Shown in pieces: positions 19,101-26,299 of a DNA stretch of 44,225 nucleotides. The notes under the pieces were generated by a model. It ran no database searches, was not told the DNA's origin, and worked only from the letters and a program-made list of their open reading frames with translations. A program made the translations under genes and the position numbers. The number at the start of each line of letters is the position of its first letter. Positions within the stretch are counted from its first letter, which is position 1. The stretch lies in contig JAFXTJ010000062.1 in assembly GCA_017535945.1 (NCBI GenBank), positions 1 through 44,225 on the forward strand, given 5' to 3'. The DNA is from Lachnospiraceae bacterium. GTDB lineage: Bacteria > Bacillota > Clostridia > Lachnospirales > Lachnospiraceae.

Positions 19101-22034
19101 ACGTACATGGAGGACAAGATCACGCCCGAATTGGCAAGGGCGCTCGGCAAGGCCGGCTTCAGTCTGCGCTCGATCAAACAGGAAGCGCCGAAAGCGGGGA
19201 CGGAGAGTGACCCGAAGCAGGGTGAAAAGAAAAAGACCCGTAAAGAGGAGTACGGCGACGCTCTGAAGGCCTTCTGGGGACGCGTCTCCGTTGAGGATTT
19301 CGATGAGAAGGCCTTTGAGAAGGGACTGAAGGACCTGAAGATCGAGGGCGGAGAGCACACGGACGAAGAGGAGAAGGAAAAGGGCGCAGACCTCGACGGT
19401 GACCTGCAGTTTAACGCGGATGAGATGAAAGACGCGGTGCTTTTTGACGGCGGGGATCCCTCCGCTCCGCACGATGAGCAGGAGGAGAAACAGACAGAAA
19501 AGAAGGAGCAGAAAGAAGAAAAAGAGCAGGAGCACAAGGAAACGGACGGGCCGCGTGTCATCTACCGGAATGAGGATGAGGAGGAGCAGGATTTCGAGCA
19601 CGCTAAGGTCTTCCTGGATGAGGAGGAGGCGCAGCAGGCATCTTTAGCGAAAGACAAACAGCTGGCTGCCGAGGGCAAGTTCGATCATGTACAGAGCGCC
19701 GTGACGATCAAGGCGGATGCGGATCTGAAGAGCCTGTCGGGAAAGGCTGTCAGCAAAGGCCGCTTCTCACCGGCCCAGGTGGCCGCGGGAGAGAAATTCA
19801 TGGCCAAAGTCGATAAATGGATCGGAGACGTCAGGGGAGAGAACAGCGCGTTCTACGAGAGCAGGGGGATCAAGGATCCGGTGGATATGCTCTATGTGGA
19901 CGGGATGCCGCTCAGGGAATATGTGACGGCGAACTACGGATATACCGCCGGCCCGTCGAAACAGAAGTATGACGAGAAGACGATCCTCAGGACGTATGCG
20001 GCCATGATCGCATCCAGACAGAATCATGTCATCACACTGGTCAAGCCTCTGCTGGAGGAGGGACGGGTGTCCATGCGGATCAGGAATATGGCGGTGGATA
20101 TGAGAGCCTTTGAACCTGGACGCAGCGGGACAGCCAGATTCATCCGGTATCGTCAGCTCGGAGAACAGATGGAGGATGCCTTCAGGCGGAACAAAGAGAA
20201 GAAGCTCGTTCAGGACACGGCAAAGGCATACCGCGTCGAGCAGGGGACCCAGTTCAAATCCCTGGATAATCTGGACCGCATCGGGGAGCGTGCCGCGACG
20301 GAGAAAGCGGGCTCCCATCAGAACTACGCGGACATGATCAAGGGCATGAATATCTATCGCGATGCCGTCAATGATGTGGCCAACCGGGCGGGCAGGATGG
20401 AGATCGACACCGCGACCGCGCAGAGGCTTCTTACCCTGTGCGAAGATGCCGCGATCCTCGCCGCGGACTATCTGAAGGGAAAGAGCATGAAACTTCCCAG
20501 GCACCGGTTCGCCCAGGTCATCCACAGGGAAATGGTGAGGCAGAGCCGGAATATCCGGCACGCGCTGGAAAACGGGTTTAAGGATAACGCGACCCTGCCG
20601 CTGGAAACGGTGCTTCAGGGACTGTCCGTCAGGGAGGCGGCGGAACGCAAAGCGGCAAAGGCGGACGGAGAGAAGGAACTCTCCGGGAAGGAAACCGAAA
20701 AGACGGAAAAGAAGGGAACGAGGAAGAAAACAGAGAAGAAGACAGCGAAGGAGGGGGAGAAGCAGACCGATAAGAAGACCGCGAAAAAGGCCGGGGAAAA
20801 GAAGATTGAAAAACCGGCCGTGAAGAAGGCCGAAAAGACAGCGGTACCGGCCGTCAAGATCAACAAGAAAATGGAGAAGGAGTATCTGGCGGCCCGGCAG
20901 AAGGTCACCGGCACCCTTCGCAAGACCGAACTCGACGAAGAATACAAAAGTGAACTGCGCCGGAACCTGAAGACCAAGAAGATCGACTGGGCCAAGGAGA
21001 TGGCGGATGAGAAGCTGACCGCAAAAGGCAGATCCGCCCAGCTCAACGAGGATCCGGAGGGTGTGGTCATCAAGGTCATCCTCGTCGATCAGATGAAGAA
21101 GATCCTGAAGAAGTATCCCGATACCACGCCGGATGAAGTGGAAGCGACGGTCAACGAGTATCTGGAACGTCTGGTGGAGAAGTCCCAGTTCCGTTTCAGG
21201 GTGCGGAGCGCGCCGGCCAAGCTGATCCTCAACAGCCGCTACCACAGCAGCAAGGCCAAGAATACGGACAGCTACACATCGCTCGTGCACAAGCAGTACA
21301 GCGCGAAGACCAAACTGGCATCGCATGAGTGCATCGCCTTCGGTTCCCTCGGCGGGGACACGGCTAAGGAACTGGGTGCATACGGGAACAGCTCGGATTT
21401 CCTCGCGGGGTACGGCAAGGTGAGCTTTAAGCTCAACAAAGAGAAGATGAAGGGACGCGTCTCCTTTATGGCGGGCAACTCCATGGGGTACTCCCATACG
21501 GAGTACGGATTGCTTCCCGGCGGAACGAGCTTCTACGACCTCAAGCACGGCCGCAGCGCCTATGTGGACAGGGAGAACGGGGAAACGCCCGACGTGACCG
21601 GCTGCGGAGAGAACCTGATGCCGATCTACGAACGCGCAAGGCAGCTCAAGGCAAACGGCTGGAAGGGCATGAGCAGCGCGGAGCAGGAAGCCCCTCATAC
21701 CATCGTGGACAAGCCGGGCCAGATCTACTATGAGGCGCATTACCACGGCCAGGTGGGCGCCGCCGAGATGGATGAAGCCACCATGGTCATGTCCAAAAAG
21801 GAGGGCAGCGACGATAACTGGGATCTGTCCCATGAGGATCCCAAGGTGTTCAAAAAGCTCTCCTCGCAGATCAAGAAGGACAAGGAGATCAAGGAGATGT
21901 ACGACTGCATCAACATCATCAATGCGCATCCGCAGGAATACGGACGCGAGGGGATGGAGGAGCTGAAGCTCACGCTCTGGGATCTCAAGGGCAACATGAT
22001 CAGCTATGACGAGCTCAAGGCGATCTTTAAGTGA
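13122..22034 (+). CDS. Giant 2970-aa protein with papain-like cysteine peptidase domain; unknown system
   Basis: One uninterrupted frame of 2970 codons. No signal peptide or sorting motif. Residues about 238-273 are hydrophobic and could be one or two membrane passes. Residues about 620-840 resemble a papain-fold peptidase: SCWACS with Cys640, RPGHYITV with His782 and HYHDS with Asp798, in the right order and spacing. Lys/Glu-rich low-complexity linkers at about 365-460, 962-1065, 2023-2172 and 2506-2586 separate helical blocks. A C-terminal domain (about 2700-2970) has FLAGYGKVSFKLN and IYYEAHYHGQVG with Glu2871, recalling DUF3626/ADP-ribosyltransferase-like folds (weak). GGAGG (13109-13113) sits eight bases before ATG 13122. 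It lies in an operon with the GNAT-like gene and the 74-aa gene. No function can be assigned. Confidence 0.9.
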   Translation: MGNANEQELLKKRTEQKIGTGYADRQERMSLQPGAVPPGMEMNEPKRRMTMKPDSALSRAFGETFAEVPPEEIVKPDTKLQDRQTAKTTALTATEKTDAQKEAGQQVVLKKGREKKQEPEGPHPEYIGLEEKFIGIRKDDDDRMIRLRGMVESYFTYKNTRFSGEYLHRVIKECDSYCFMRWSWTRRTKRGKQRLREVKELKRKCQEQLEANRQMNSGSDMIAKGGDGDYDYVHGPIGNLAVTGLMVAGTLRFVVENPLRLALGAVVLPFWAVNEGIRKIRIKQGKVPQRHIKLPGLHTPMTYAREIIRRIRGYHSREQGGGDSSAWGLFLEDYKSDKETLAREKAEMEELWAFETGRRYHDPNDSELDVSTTEEEEDEKVLDDQKLSEAVLEKEEPDGDNSATADQQDDKKQIDTQPVTEEKKGEIKEEKREEKKGQAAPGAPGQAPGNQPEPQADPARIPLLKNILTSDGLDPTAGMAMNTRFMRYFAGVYRNELSIQLKGVVRGRLQAFLSKQGKKDLKISDEDIQANMPVLLEQPSEEAQAFLQTFIQRFENRATSRELDAYRNEVKEAWEKEGKTFPADLNAKLYAFTEAYRKSALAVAHRDELLDDAQKSGNAARHVEYTQGLQDERQDKDVSCWACSATMNANYYISKHQDTAAPGFRMTQEQFLNTNNIVINREARQYALKNQSNLKDVRREIRRTGEMVTGYGEMGNPYFLGDAFLKNMSDTAIKRTTFTIDKGNPLLQDPAAKEAIKTEMIARVQQALDQAGGPVTLYRPGHYITVTGIEGGLIHYHDSLSETRADPAYVQANPNVDEEYLPKAALNQKWTMTSENLLQYCVSGSVELVSLVHLDDQNLTALKNEYGIGGEGQPLYDQEGKLTERPAHDQNVNFAGNLEKIYQNLGVEFTRPEERSGAMRKLELVQESVYLPKIRDHVRNVQENLPAQDLLNNVKLSDLESYREKQKEKAGEPAGEKKPEEETKKRTEEKKPGEKQEDTTEEKKTEDTIEEKKPEEKEKDTTGEKSGGKTEEKTEEKTEEKTEEQRLEEEQRKARRAERKEQPLNPGRIRLNALTGKAFLASYGRTMADKQMGVRERENTLKVPGSVQARKKAAADLLLTNRDITANRMAKSRRALKLADRMKLVPNEQERKVFADADQVTEALSAFMQNNAESDSALVADYADRQERNGVLDDITRQILNLDADLNLTSDEKFAQNAGKLEEISAKARGFEKLLLANPDYVETLAAREDESSLGYVKDKLAKLLAISDYYRARKLLMTNSHAILRENSELGPEAGEKDGQIQKRVADLIRLTAECADRLKNADGLKRTELDVDALLTAQEEQSHHNAYLTGKADLSQAKTEQVVALHKKLRKYFNLINPKDKEGEWLENTCLSEIANEEIENTKALAMEKDPELKNWKDLVVHSRVFKGGTSEKRLKEVAYNEEQLATREQLNNVMRVEGKRVSDFNLTDPKTGEVLGFHPTPARMLTNFTLTYAHELPDEELFEIVEGLMIGSNKELDLTREADYAYARTRWLSSQAKLFRLMANCVKRAENTYGSLMNKLPIPHFFHSLGEGQKDIYRRMLFTQDLTQVLDEKAVTTKDGEQISTADILVREGYLTQQEVDEARTVGSEYYQNVFYNASSYVAGDAQYYQAEGKQCKPLASTAPEARGFSELEKKHKIGGPDISRAAQKRVWQNTLKTKDPALMEDPTGRQKIMNEDLNLLEPKDLSRVASKRAKESRQLELMELDYETHVQKLLAQTIREMPQIPADVLQKLIVFHPDLIDRTDVVDAMILNRTASAKNEEEAKQIREEILAEEAKEKAQKMQRFRSLLVDYSGAGAPAEGNLKRRENAARAMVYFLTSVRGERTGAVGDPDAMMEKTKKERYSRSLLRREAQLRMARVADEYVFAKENADLHKGLIESKPQQYYHQNTLVALRNQYLDAITYDLAKKMYTMELFKNAGDYGNAEKTSEEKTLALLKNAQTVIADCAGKTYMEDKITPELARALGKAGFSLRSIKQEAPKAGTESDPKQGEKKKTRKEEYGDALKAFWGRVSVEDFDEKAFEKGLKDLKIEGGEHTDEEEKEKGADLDGDLQFNADEMKDAVLFDGGDPSAPHDEQEEKQTEKKEQKEEKEQEHKETDGPRVIYRNEDEEEQDFEHAKVFLDEEEAQQASLAKDKQLAAEGKFDHVQSAVTIKADADLKSLSGKAVSKGRFSPAQVAAGEKFMAKVDKWIGDVRGENSAFYESRGIKDPVDMLYVDGMPLREYVTANYGYTAGPSKQKYDEKTILRTYAAMIASRQNHVITLVKPLLEEGRVSMRIRNMAVDMRAFEPGRSGTARFIRYRQLGEQMEDAFRRNKEKKLVQDTAKAYRVEQGTQFKSLDNLDRIGERAATEKAGSHQNYADMIKGMNIYRDAVNDVANRAGRMEIDTATAQRLLTLCEDAAILAADYLKGKSMKLPRHRFAQVIHREMVRQSRNIRHALENGFKDNATLPLETVLQGLSVREAAERKAAKADGEKELSGKETEKTEKKGTRKKTEKKTAKEGEKQTDKKTAKKAGEKKIEKPAVKKAEKTAVPAVKINKKMEKEYLAARQKVTGTLRKTELDEEYKSELRRNLKTKKIDWAKEMADEKLTAKGRSAQLNEDPEGVVIKVILVDQMKKILKKYPDTTPDEVEATVNEYLERLVEKSQFRFRVRSAPAKLILNSRYHSSKAKNTDSYTSLVHKQYSAKTKLASHECIAFGSLGGDTAKELGAYGNSSDFLAGYGKVSFKLNKEKMKGRVSFMAGNSMGYSHTEYGLLPGGTSFYDLKHGRSAYVDRENGETPDVTGCGENLMPIYERARQLKANGWKGMSSAEQEAPHTIVDKPGQIYYEAHYHGQVGAAEMDEATMVMSKKEGSDDNWDLSHEDPKVFKKLSSQIKKDKEIKEMYDCINIINAHPQEYGREGMEELKLTLWDLKGNMISYDELKAIFK
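16206..16253 (+). repeat. 12-bp tandem repeat encoding Lys-Thr-Glu-Glu x4
   Basis: Four consecutive in-frame units of the type AAGACCGAAGAG, differing by one or two bases, in the second charged linker of the giant protein. A site of likely length variation between strains. Confidence 0.85.
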
Positions 22035-22057
22035 TGCCATGATCGGAGGAATGACCT

Positions 22058-22282
22058 ATGAAAAAGTATGTGATCGAAAACAATGACTACGGTCCCGGCT
22101 ATATCCTGCATTTTGAGGATGACACCTATGCCATGGTCAACACCGAGTATGAGACCGTCACCTTCGGCGATCCGGCGGATCTGCAGCACATGGGGTTCTG
22201 GGCGGACGATGAAATGGAGCCCGTATCCGCAGAGGAAAAGAAGAAGATCAATGCCATTCTGAAGAGACATTTTGCGGGATGA
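22058..22282 (+). CDS. 74-aa small protein following the giant gene
   Basis: Small acidic protein, MKKYVIENNDYGPGY at the start and KKKINAILKRHFAG at the end, with no membrane span or signal peptide and no family I recognise. ATCGGAGGAATGACC places a good RBS before ATG 22058. It begins 23 bases after the giant gene stop, so it belongs to that operon. Size and position would suit a dedicated chaperone, inhibitor or immunity partner of the giant protein, but that is inference only. Confidence 0.8.
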   Translation: MKKYVIENNDYGPGYILHFEDDTYAMVNTEYETVTFGDPADLQHMGFWADDEMEPVSAEEKKKINAILKRHFAG

Positions 22283-22308
22283 GGCATGCCTGATTTTTTC
22301 CGAGGACG

Positions 22309-22337
22309 TTGCAAACGGCTGCCCATGACAGTATAAT
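22309..22337 (+). promoter_or_regulatory. Promoter upstream of purL, near-copy of the 10642 promoter
   Basis: TTGCAA (22309-22314), 17-base spacer, TATAAT (22332-22337). Spacer and flanks share CCATGACA and the following ATGGCAGA with the promoter at 10642-10670. It is the best candidate promoter for the purL-carAB-queH operon. Confidence 0.75.
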
Positions 22338-22346
22338 GGAAACGCT

Positions 22347-22400
22347 ATGGCAGAGCGCGGGGAAAACAATACGGTCATCGAGCGGATATTTCGTGAATAA
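22347..22400 (+). pseudogene. Truncated copy of the start of the 159-aa gene (17 codons)
   Basis: ATG at the same distance from the -10 box as in the 10680 gene opens a 17-residue frame ending in TAA. It begins MAERGENNT against MADLRENST, and VIERIFR aligns with IVKRYR. The rest of the gene is missing. It is either a decayed duplicate or a short leader peptide of the purL transcript. Confidence 0.6.
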
Positions 22401-22412
22401 GGTACAGGGAGC

Positions 22413-22451
22413 AAAGGTGCTCCGGCCCGGAACGGCCGGACACCTTTCTTT
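22413..22451 (+). terminator. Terminator-like hairpin between the leader ORF and purL
   Basis: AAAGGTG-C-TCCGGCC pairs with GGCCGGA-CACCTTT over a CGGAAC loop; the T run is interrupted (TTTCTTT). It shares GCAAAGGTGCTCCG with the terminator at 11758. It lies downstream of the 22309 promoter and before purL, so it either ends the leader transcript or acts as an attenuator. Confidence 0.8.
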
Positions 22452-22489
22452 ATGCGCCGGGAATGAGTGACATCTAACAGGAGGAAATG

Positions 22490-25400
22490 ATGGGCGTCAG
22501 ACGGATCTATGTGGAAAAGAAAAAGGAATTTGCCGGCAATGCGCGCGAGGTGCGCCATGAGCTCAGGCATTATCTGGGGATCAAAGGCGTGGACGAGGTA
22601 CGCAAGCTCATCCGCTATGATGTGGAAGGCGTGAGCGACGGGACTTTTGAGAAAGCCTGCCGGACCGTCTTTTCGGAGCCGCCGGTGGATGAGCTCTACC
22701 GCGAGGAGATCGAGGTGCCCGCGGGCGCCAGGATCTTCAGCGTGGAAGCCCTGCCGGGGCAGTTTGACCAGCGGGCGGATTCCGCGGAGCAGTGTGTGCG
22801 ATTTATTAAGGAAGACGAAGAGCCGGTGATCCGGACGGCGGTGACTTATATAATAACAGGCGATATTTCTGATGAGGAATTCGAACGGATCAAGGCGTAT
22901 GAGGTGAATCCGGTGGATTCGAGGGTCACGGATGAGCGCAAGCCCACGACTCTGTCCATGACCTATGACGAGCCGGCGGATGTACCGGTGCTTACGGGCT
23001 TCACGGCGGAATCCGATGAGGCGCTGCGGGCGCGTTACAACGGGCTGTCTCTCGCGATGACCCTGCAGGATTTCCTCTGGATCCGCGATCATTTCCGGGA
23101 TGAAGAGCATCGCGATCCCACGATGACGGAGATCCGGGTGCTGGATACCTACTGGTCGGATCATTGCCGGCATACCACATTCGGCACGCAGTTAAAGGAG
23201 ATCACCTGGGGAGAAGGCGACTACCGGACGCCGATCGAAGAGAGCTACCGGCATTACACTGCGGCCAGGGAAGAGATCTATCCCACTGAGGCGCGCAGGG
23301 AAGAGAAGCCGGTATGCCTCATGGACATCGCGCTCATGGGGATGAAGAAGCTTAAGGCTGAGGGACGCCTCACCGACATGGAGGAGTCCGAGGAGAACAA
23401 TGCCTGCACCATCGAGGTGCCGGTGGATATCACGGAGAACGGGCAGACCCGCACGGAGACCTGGCTGCTCTTCTTCAAGAATGAGACGCACAATCATCCG
23501 ACCGAGATCGAGCCTTTCGGCGGCGCGGCGACGTGCCTCGGCGGTGCGATCAGAGATCCCCTGTCCGGGCGCGGCTATGTCTATCAGGCGATGCGCGTCA
23601 CGGGAGCGGCGGATCCCACGAGGCCGGCTTCGGAGACCCTGCCCGGCAAGCTCTCCCAGAAGAGGCTGGTGCGCGGGGCCGCGGCGGGCTATTCCTCCTA
23701 CGGCAACCAGATCGGTCTGGCGACGGGCTTCGTCCGCGAGATCTATCATCCCGACTATGTGGCCAAGCGCATGGAGATCGGCGCGGTCATGGGCGCGGCA
23801 CCGAAGAGCGCGGTGCGGCGCGAATCCCCGAGACCCGGCGACATCGTGATCCTTTTAGGCGGCAGGACGGGCCGCGACGGGATCGGCGGTGCAACGGGAT
23901 CCTCCAAGGCACATGATACGAGCTCCCTCACGACCTGCGGGGCGGAGGTGCAGAAGGGTAATGCGCCGACGGAGCGCAAGCTCCAGCGTCTCTTCCGTCG
24001 GCCCGAGGTAGCGAGCCTGATCCGCAAGTGCAATGACTTCGGCGCGGGCGGTGTGTCCGTGGCCATCGGCGAGCTGGCACCCGGGCTGGATGTGAACCTG
24101 GATCTCGTCCCCAAGAAGTACGCGGGTCTGGACGGCACGGAGCTCGCGATCTCCGAATCCCAGGAGCGGATGGCAGTGGTCATCGATCCGGCGGACCGGC
24201 AGCAGTTCCTCGCCTATGCGGCCGAGGAGAATCTGGAGGCGACCGAAGTGGCGGTCGTGACGGAGAGCCCGCGCCTCGTCCTGAACTGGCGCGGAAAGAG
24301 GATTGTCGATATCTCCCGGGCATTCCTCGATACCAACGGCGCGCCGCAGGAGACGACGGTCACGGTCAAACTCCCGGATCGCGCGAAGAGCCCGCTCGGG
24401 ATCGTGAACATCAAGGCAGTCCGGGATGCCCTGGAGGCCGGCGATGAGAAGCGGGCGCTCCTGGCTGCGCTTTCCGATCTCAATACCGCCTCGCAGAAGG
24501 GACTGATCGAGATGTTCGACTCCTCGATCGGCGCGGAGTCCACATTGATGCCCTTCGGCGGGGTCTATCAGAAAACACCGACCCAGGCGATGGTGGCGGG
24601 GCTCCCGGTCTTAAGCGGCGAGAGCGATGCCGTTTCCATGATGGCCTACGGCTATGAGCCGGTGATCGCGAGCTTCAGCCCGTATCACGGTGCGGTCTAC
24701 GCGGTCACGCAGTCGATCGCGAGGATCGTGGCAAACGGCGGCGATCCGCGGAAGATCCATTTCACCTTCCAGGAATACTTCCGCCGGATGGTGGACAAGA
24801 CCGACTGGAGCGAACCTTTCACGGCGCTCCTCGGTGCCTTTGAGGCGCAGCTGCGCTACGGGATGGCATCGATCGGCGGCAAGGACAGCATGTCCGGCTC
24901 CTTTAACGAGATCCATGTCCCGCCGACGCTGGTGTCCTTCGCGGTGGATATGGCGAAGAGCGGCGAGATCCTGACACCGGAACTGAAGACGCCCGGGAAT
25001 CTCCTGGCGAGGGTGCGGATCCCGAAGGACGCGGACGGTCTGCCCGTATATGATAAAGTGCTGGAGACCTATGACGCCGTGATCCGCCTCATGCGTGCCG
25101 GCCGGATCGTCTCGGCCTGTGCGCCGGATCTCTCCGGTGTCGCGCCGATGCTCGCCATGATGGCCTTCGGAAACGGCCTGGGGGTTAAAATAACAGCCGA
25201 TATTAAACCGGAAGAGCTCTTTGCCGAAGGGATCGGCGATCTCGTCATGGAACTTGTGCCGGAGGGGGAGCAGGAACTGACGGCGATCCCCGGTGCGCAG
25301 ATCCTCGGCGAGGTCACCAGGGAAGCGGTCTTTGCATTCGGCGCGCAGGGCGCCGCGGTTCCCATGGCAGAGGCGCTGGAGGCCTGGACGGGGACGCTCG

Positions 25401-26299
25401 AGGGCGTCTTTAAGACACGGGCGGATGAGGACCGTTCGCCGGTGGAAACCGGCATCTACGAGGGCGGTCCGGTCTATGTGTGCAAAAACCGCGTGGCGAA
25501 GCCCACGGTCTTCATACCGGTCTTCCCCGGGACCAACTGCGAATATGATACGATGCGTGCCTTTGAACGGGCCGGTGCCGCGGTGAATACCTGTGTCTTC
25601 AGGAACCGCACCGCAGAGGACATCCGTGAGTCGGTCGCCGAATTCGAGCGGGGGATCGAGGAGGCACAGATCGTCATGTTCCCCGGCGGCTTCTCCGCGG
25701 GCGACGAGCCGGACGGCAGCGCGAAATTCTTCGCGACGGCTTTCCGGAATGCCCGGATCCGCCAGGCGATCGACAGGCTCCTGAATGAGAGGGACGGCCT
25801 CGTGCTCGGCATCTGCAACGGTTTCCAGGCCATCATCAAGCTGGGACTTGTGCCGGACGGCCGGATCATCGACGGGCAGACAGCGGACTCGGCGACCCTT
25901 ACCTTTAACACGATCGGACGCCACATCTCCAAGATGGCTTATCTTAAGGTCGTATCGAACAAGTCGCCGTGGCTTGCCCATGTGCGGACCGGCGGGGTCT
26001 ATGTGAATCCCGCGTCTCACGGAGAGGGACGGTTCGTGGCGCCGCGTGAGACGATCGAGGCGCTGTTCGCAAACGGACAGGTGGCGACGCAGTACTGCGA
26101 TCCAGAGGGCCGGATCACGATGGATGACGAGTGGAACATCAACGGCTCCTATCTGGCGATCGAAGGCATCACCTCGCCGGACGGGCGCTGCTACGGTAAG
26201 ATGTGCCACAGCGAGCGCATCGGCGACGGAGTCGCGAAGAATATCGTCGGTGAGCAGGATATGAGGATCTTTGAGTCGGGGGTGGAATACTTCTCATGA
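22490..26299 (+). CDS. purL: Phosphoribosylformylglycinamidine synthase, single-chain
   Basis: 1269 aa, the long form joining the synthetase and glutaminase parts. It converts FGAR, glutamine and ATP to FGAM, step four of purine synthesis. Seen: N-terminal VRRIYVEKK domain, DTYWSDHCRHTTF, the FFKNETHNHPTEI ATP/FGAR loop, FGAGGVSVAIGEL, and a C-terminal class I amidotransferase with FPGTNCEYD, FPGGFSAGDE and GICNGFQ (catalytic Cys1109). AGGAGG (22479-22484) is five bases from ATG 22490 but only two from ATG 22487, so 22490 is preferred. The carA start overlaps the stop (ATGA). Two copies of the AATAACAG motif lie inside, at 22852 and 25189. Confidence 0.97.
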   Translation: MGVRRIYVEKKKEFAGNAREVRHELRHYLGIKGVDEVRKLIRYDVEGVSDGTFEKACRTVFSEPPVDELYREEIEVPAGARIFSVEALPGQFDQRADSAEQCVRFIKEDEEPVIRTAVTYIITGDISDEEFERIKAYEVNPVDSRVTDERKPTTLSMTYDEPADVPVLTGFTAESDEALRARYNGLSLAMTLQDFLWIRDHFRDEEHRDPTMTEIRVLDTYWSDHCRHTTFGTQLKEITWGEGDYRTPIEESYRHYTAAREEIYPTEARREEKPVCLMDIALMGMKKLKAEGRLTDMEESEENNACTIEVPVDITENGQTRTETWLLFFKNETHNHPTEIEPFGGAATCLGGAIRDPLSGRGYVYQAMRVTGAADPTRPASETLPGKLSQKRLVRGAAAGYSSYGNQIGLATGFVREIYHPDYVAKRMEIGAVMGAAPKSAVRRESPRPGDIVILLGGRTGRDGIGGATGSSKAHDTSSLTTCGAEVQKGNAPTERKLQRLFRRPEVASLIRKCNDFGAGGVSVAIGELAPGLDVNLDLVPKKYAGLDGTELAISESQERMAVVIDPADRQQFLAYAAEENLEATEVAVVTESPRLVLNWRGKRIVDISRAFLDTNGAPQETTVTVKLPDRAKSPLGIVNIKAVRDALEAGDEKRALLAALSDLNTASQKGLIEMFDSSIGAESTLMPFGGVYQKTPTQAMVAGLPVLSGESDAVSMMAYGYEPVIASFSPYHGAVYAVTQSIARIVANGGDPRKIHFTFQEYFRRMVDKTDWSEPFTALLGAFEAQLRYGMASIGGKDSMSGSFNEIHVPPTLVSFAVDMAKSGEILTPELKTPGNLLARVRIPKDADGLPVYDKVLETYDAVIRLMRAGRIVSACAPDLSGVAPMLAMMAFGNGLGVKITADIKPEELFAEGIGDLVMELVPEGEQELTAIPGAQILGEVTREAVFAFGAQGAAVPMAEALEAWTGTLEGVFKTRADEDRSPVETGIYEGGPVYVCKNRVAKPTVFIPVFPGTNCEYDTMRAFERAGAAVNTCVFRNRTAEDIRESVAEFERGIEEAQIVMFPGGFSAGDEPDGSAKFFATAFRNARIRQAIDRLLNERDGLVLGICNGFQAIIKLGLVPDGRIIDGQTADSATLTFNTIGRHISKMAYLKVVSNKSPWLAHVRTGGVYVNPASHGEGRFVAPRETIEALFANGQVATQYCDPEGRITMDDEWNINGSYLAIEGITSPDGRCYGKMCHSERIGDGVAKNIVGEQDMRIFESGVEYFS
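22852..22867 (+). repeat. Dispersed AT-rich motif, copy in purL (AATAACAGGCGATATT)
   Basis: Exact match to the consensus AATAACAGNNGATATT. It is read in the gene as ATA-ACA-GGC-GAT-ATT after another ATA codon, unusual beside the GC-ending codons around it. Confidence 0.65.
25189..25204 (+). repeat. Dispersed AT-rich motif, second copy in purL (AATAACAGCCGATATT)
   Basis: Exact consensus match, read as ATA-ACA-GCC-GAT-ATT in the PurL frame, flanked by AAA on both sides. Confidence 0.65.

Noticed and set aside
19767-22040. A 757-codon open frame antisense to the end of the giant gene
   Set aside because: It mirrors the codon pattern of the sense gene (GC-rich third positions suppress stops), lacks a good RBS, and its product resembles no protein. 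The sense frame is continuous and domain-bearing.
10642-22451. Direct repeats as attachment sites of an integrated mobile element
   Set aside because: The repeated parts are promoter, gene start and terminator, not a short att core; there is no integrase, recombinase, tRNA end or transfer gene between them.
22283-22489. Purine or other riboswitch upstream of purL
   Set aside because: Apart from the terminator hairpin no conserved aptamer core could be recognised, and the segment is better explained as a copy of the 10642 cassette.
24611-26209. A 532-codon antisense frame over purL
   Set aside because: Shadow of the conserved purL frame in GC-rich DNA.
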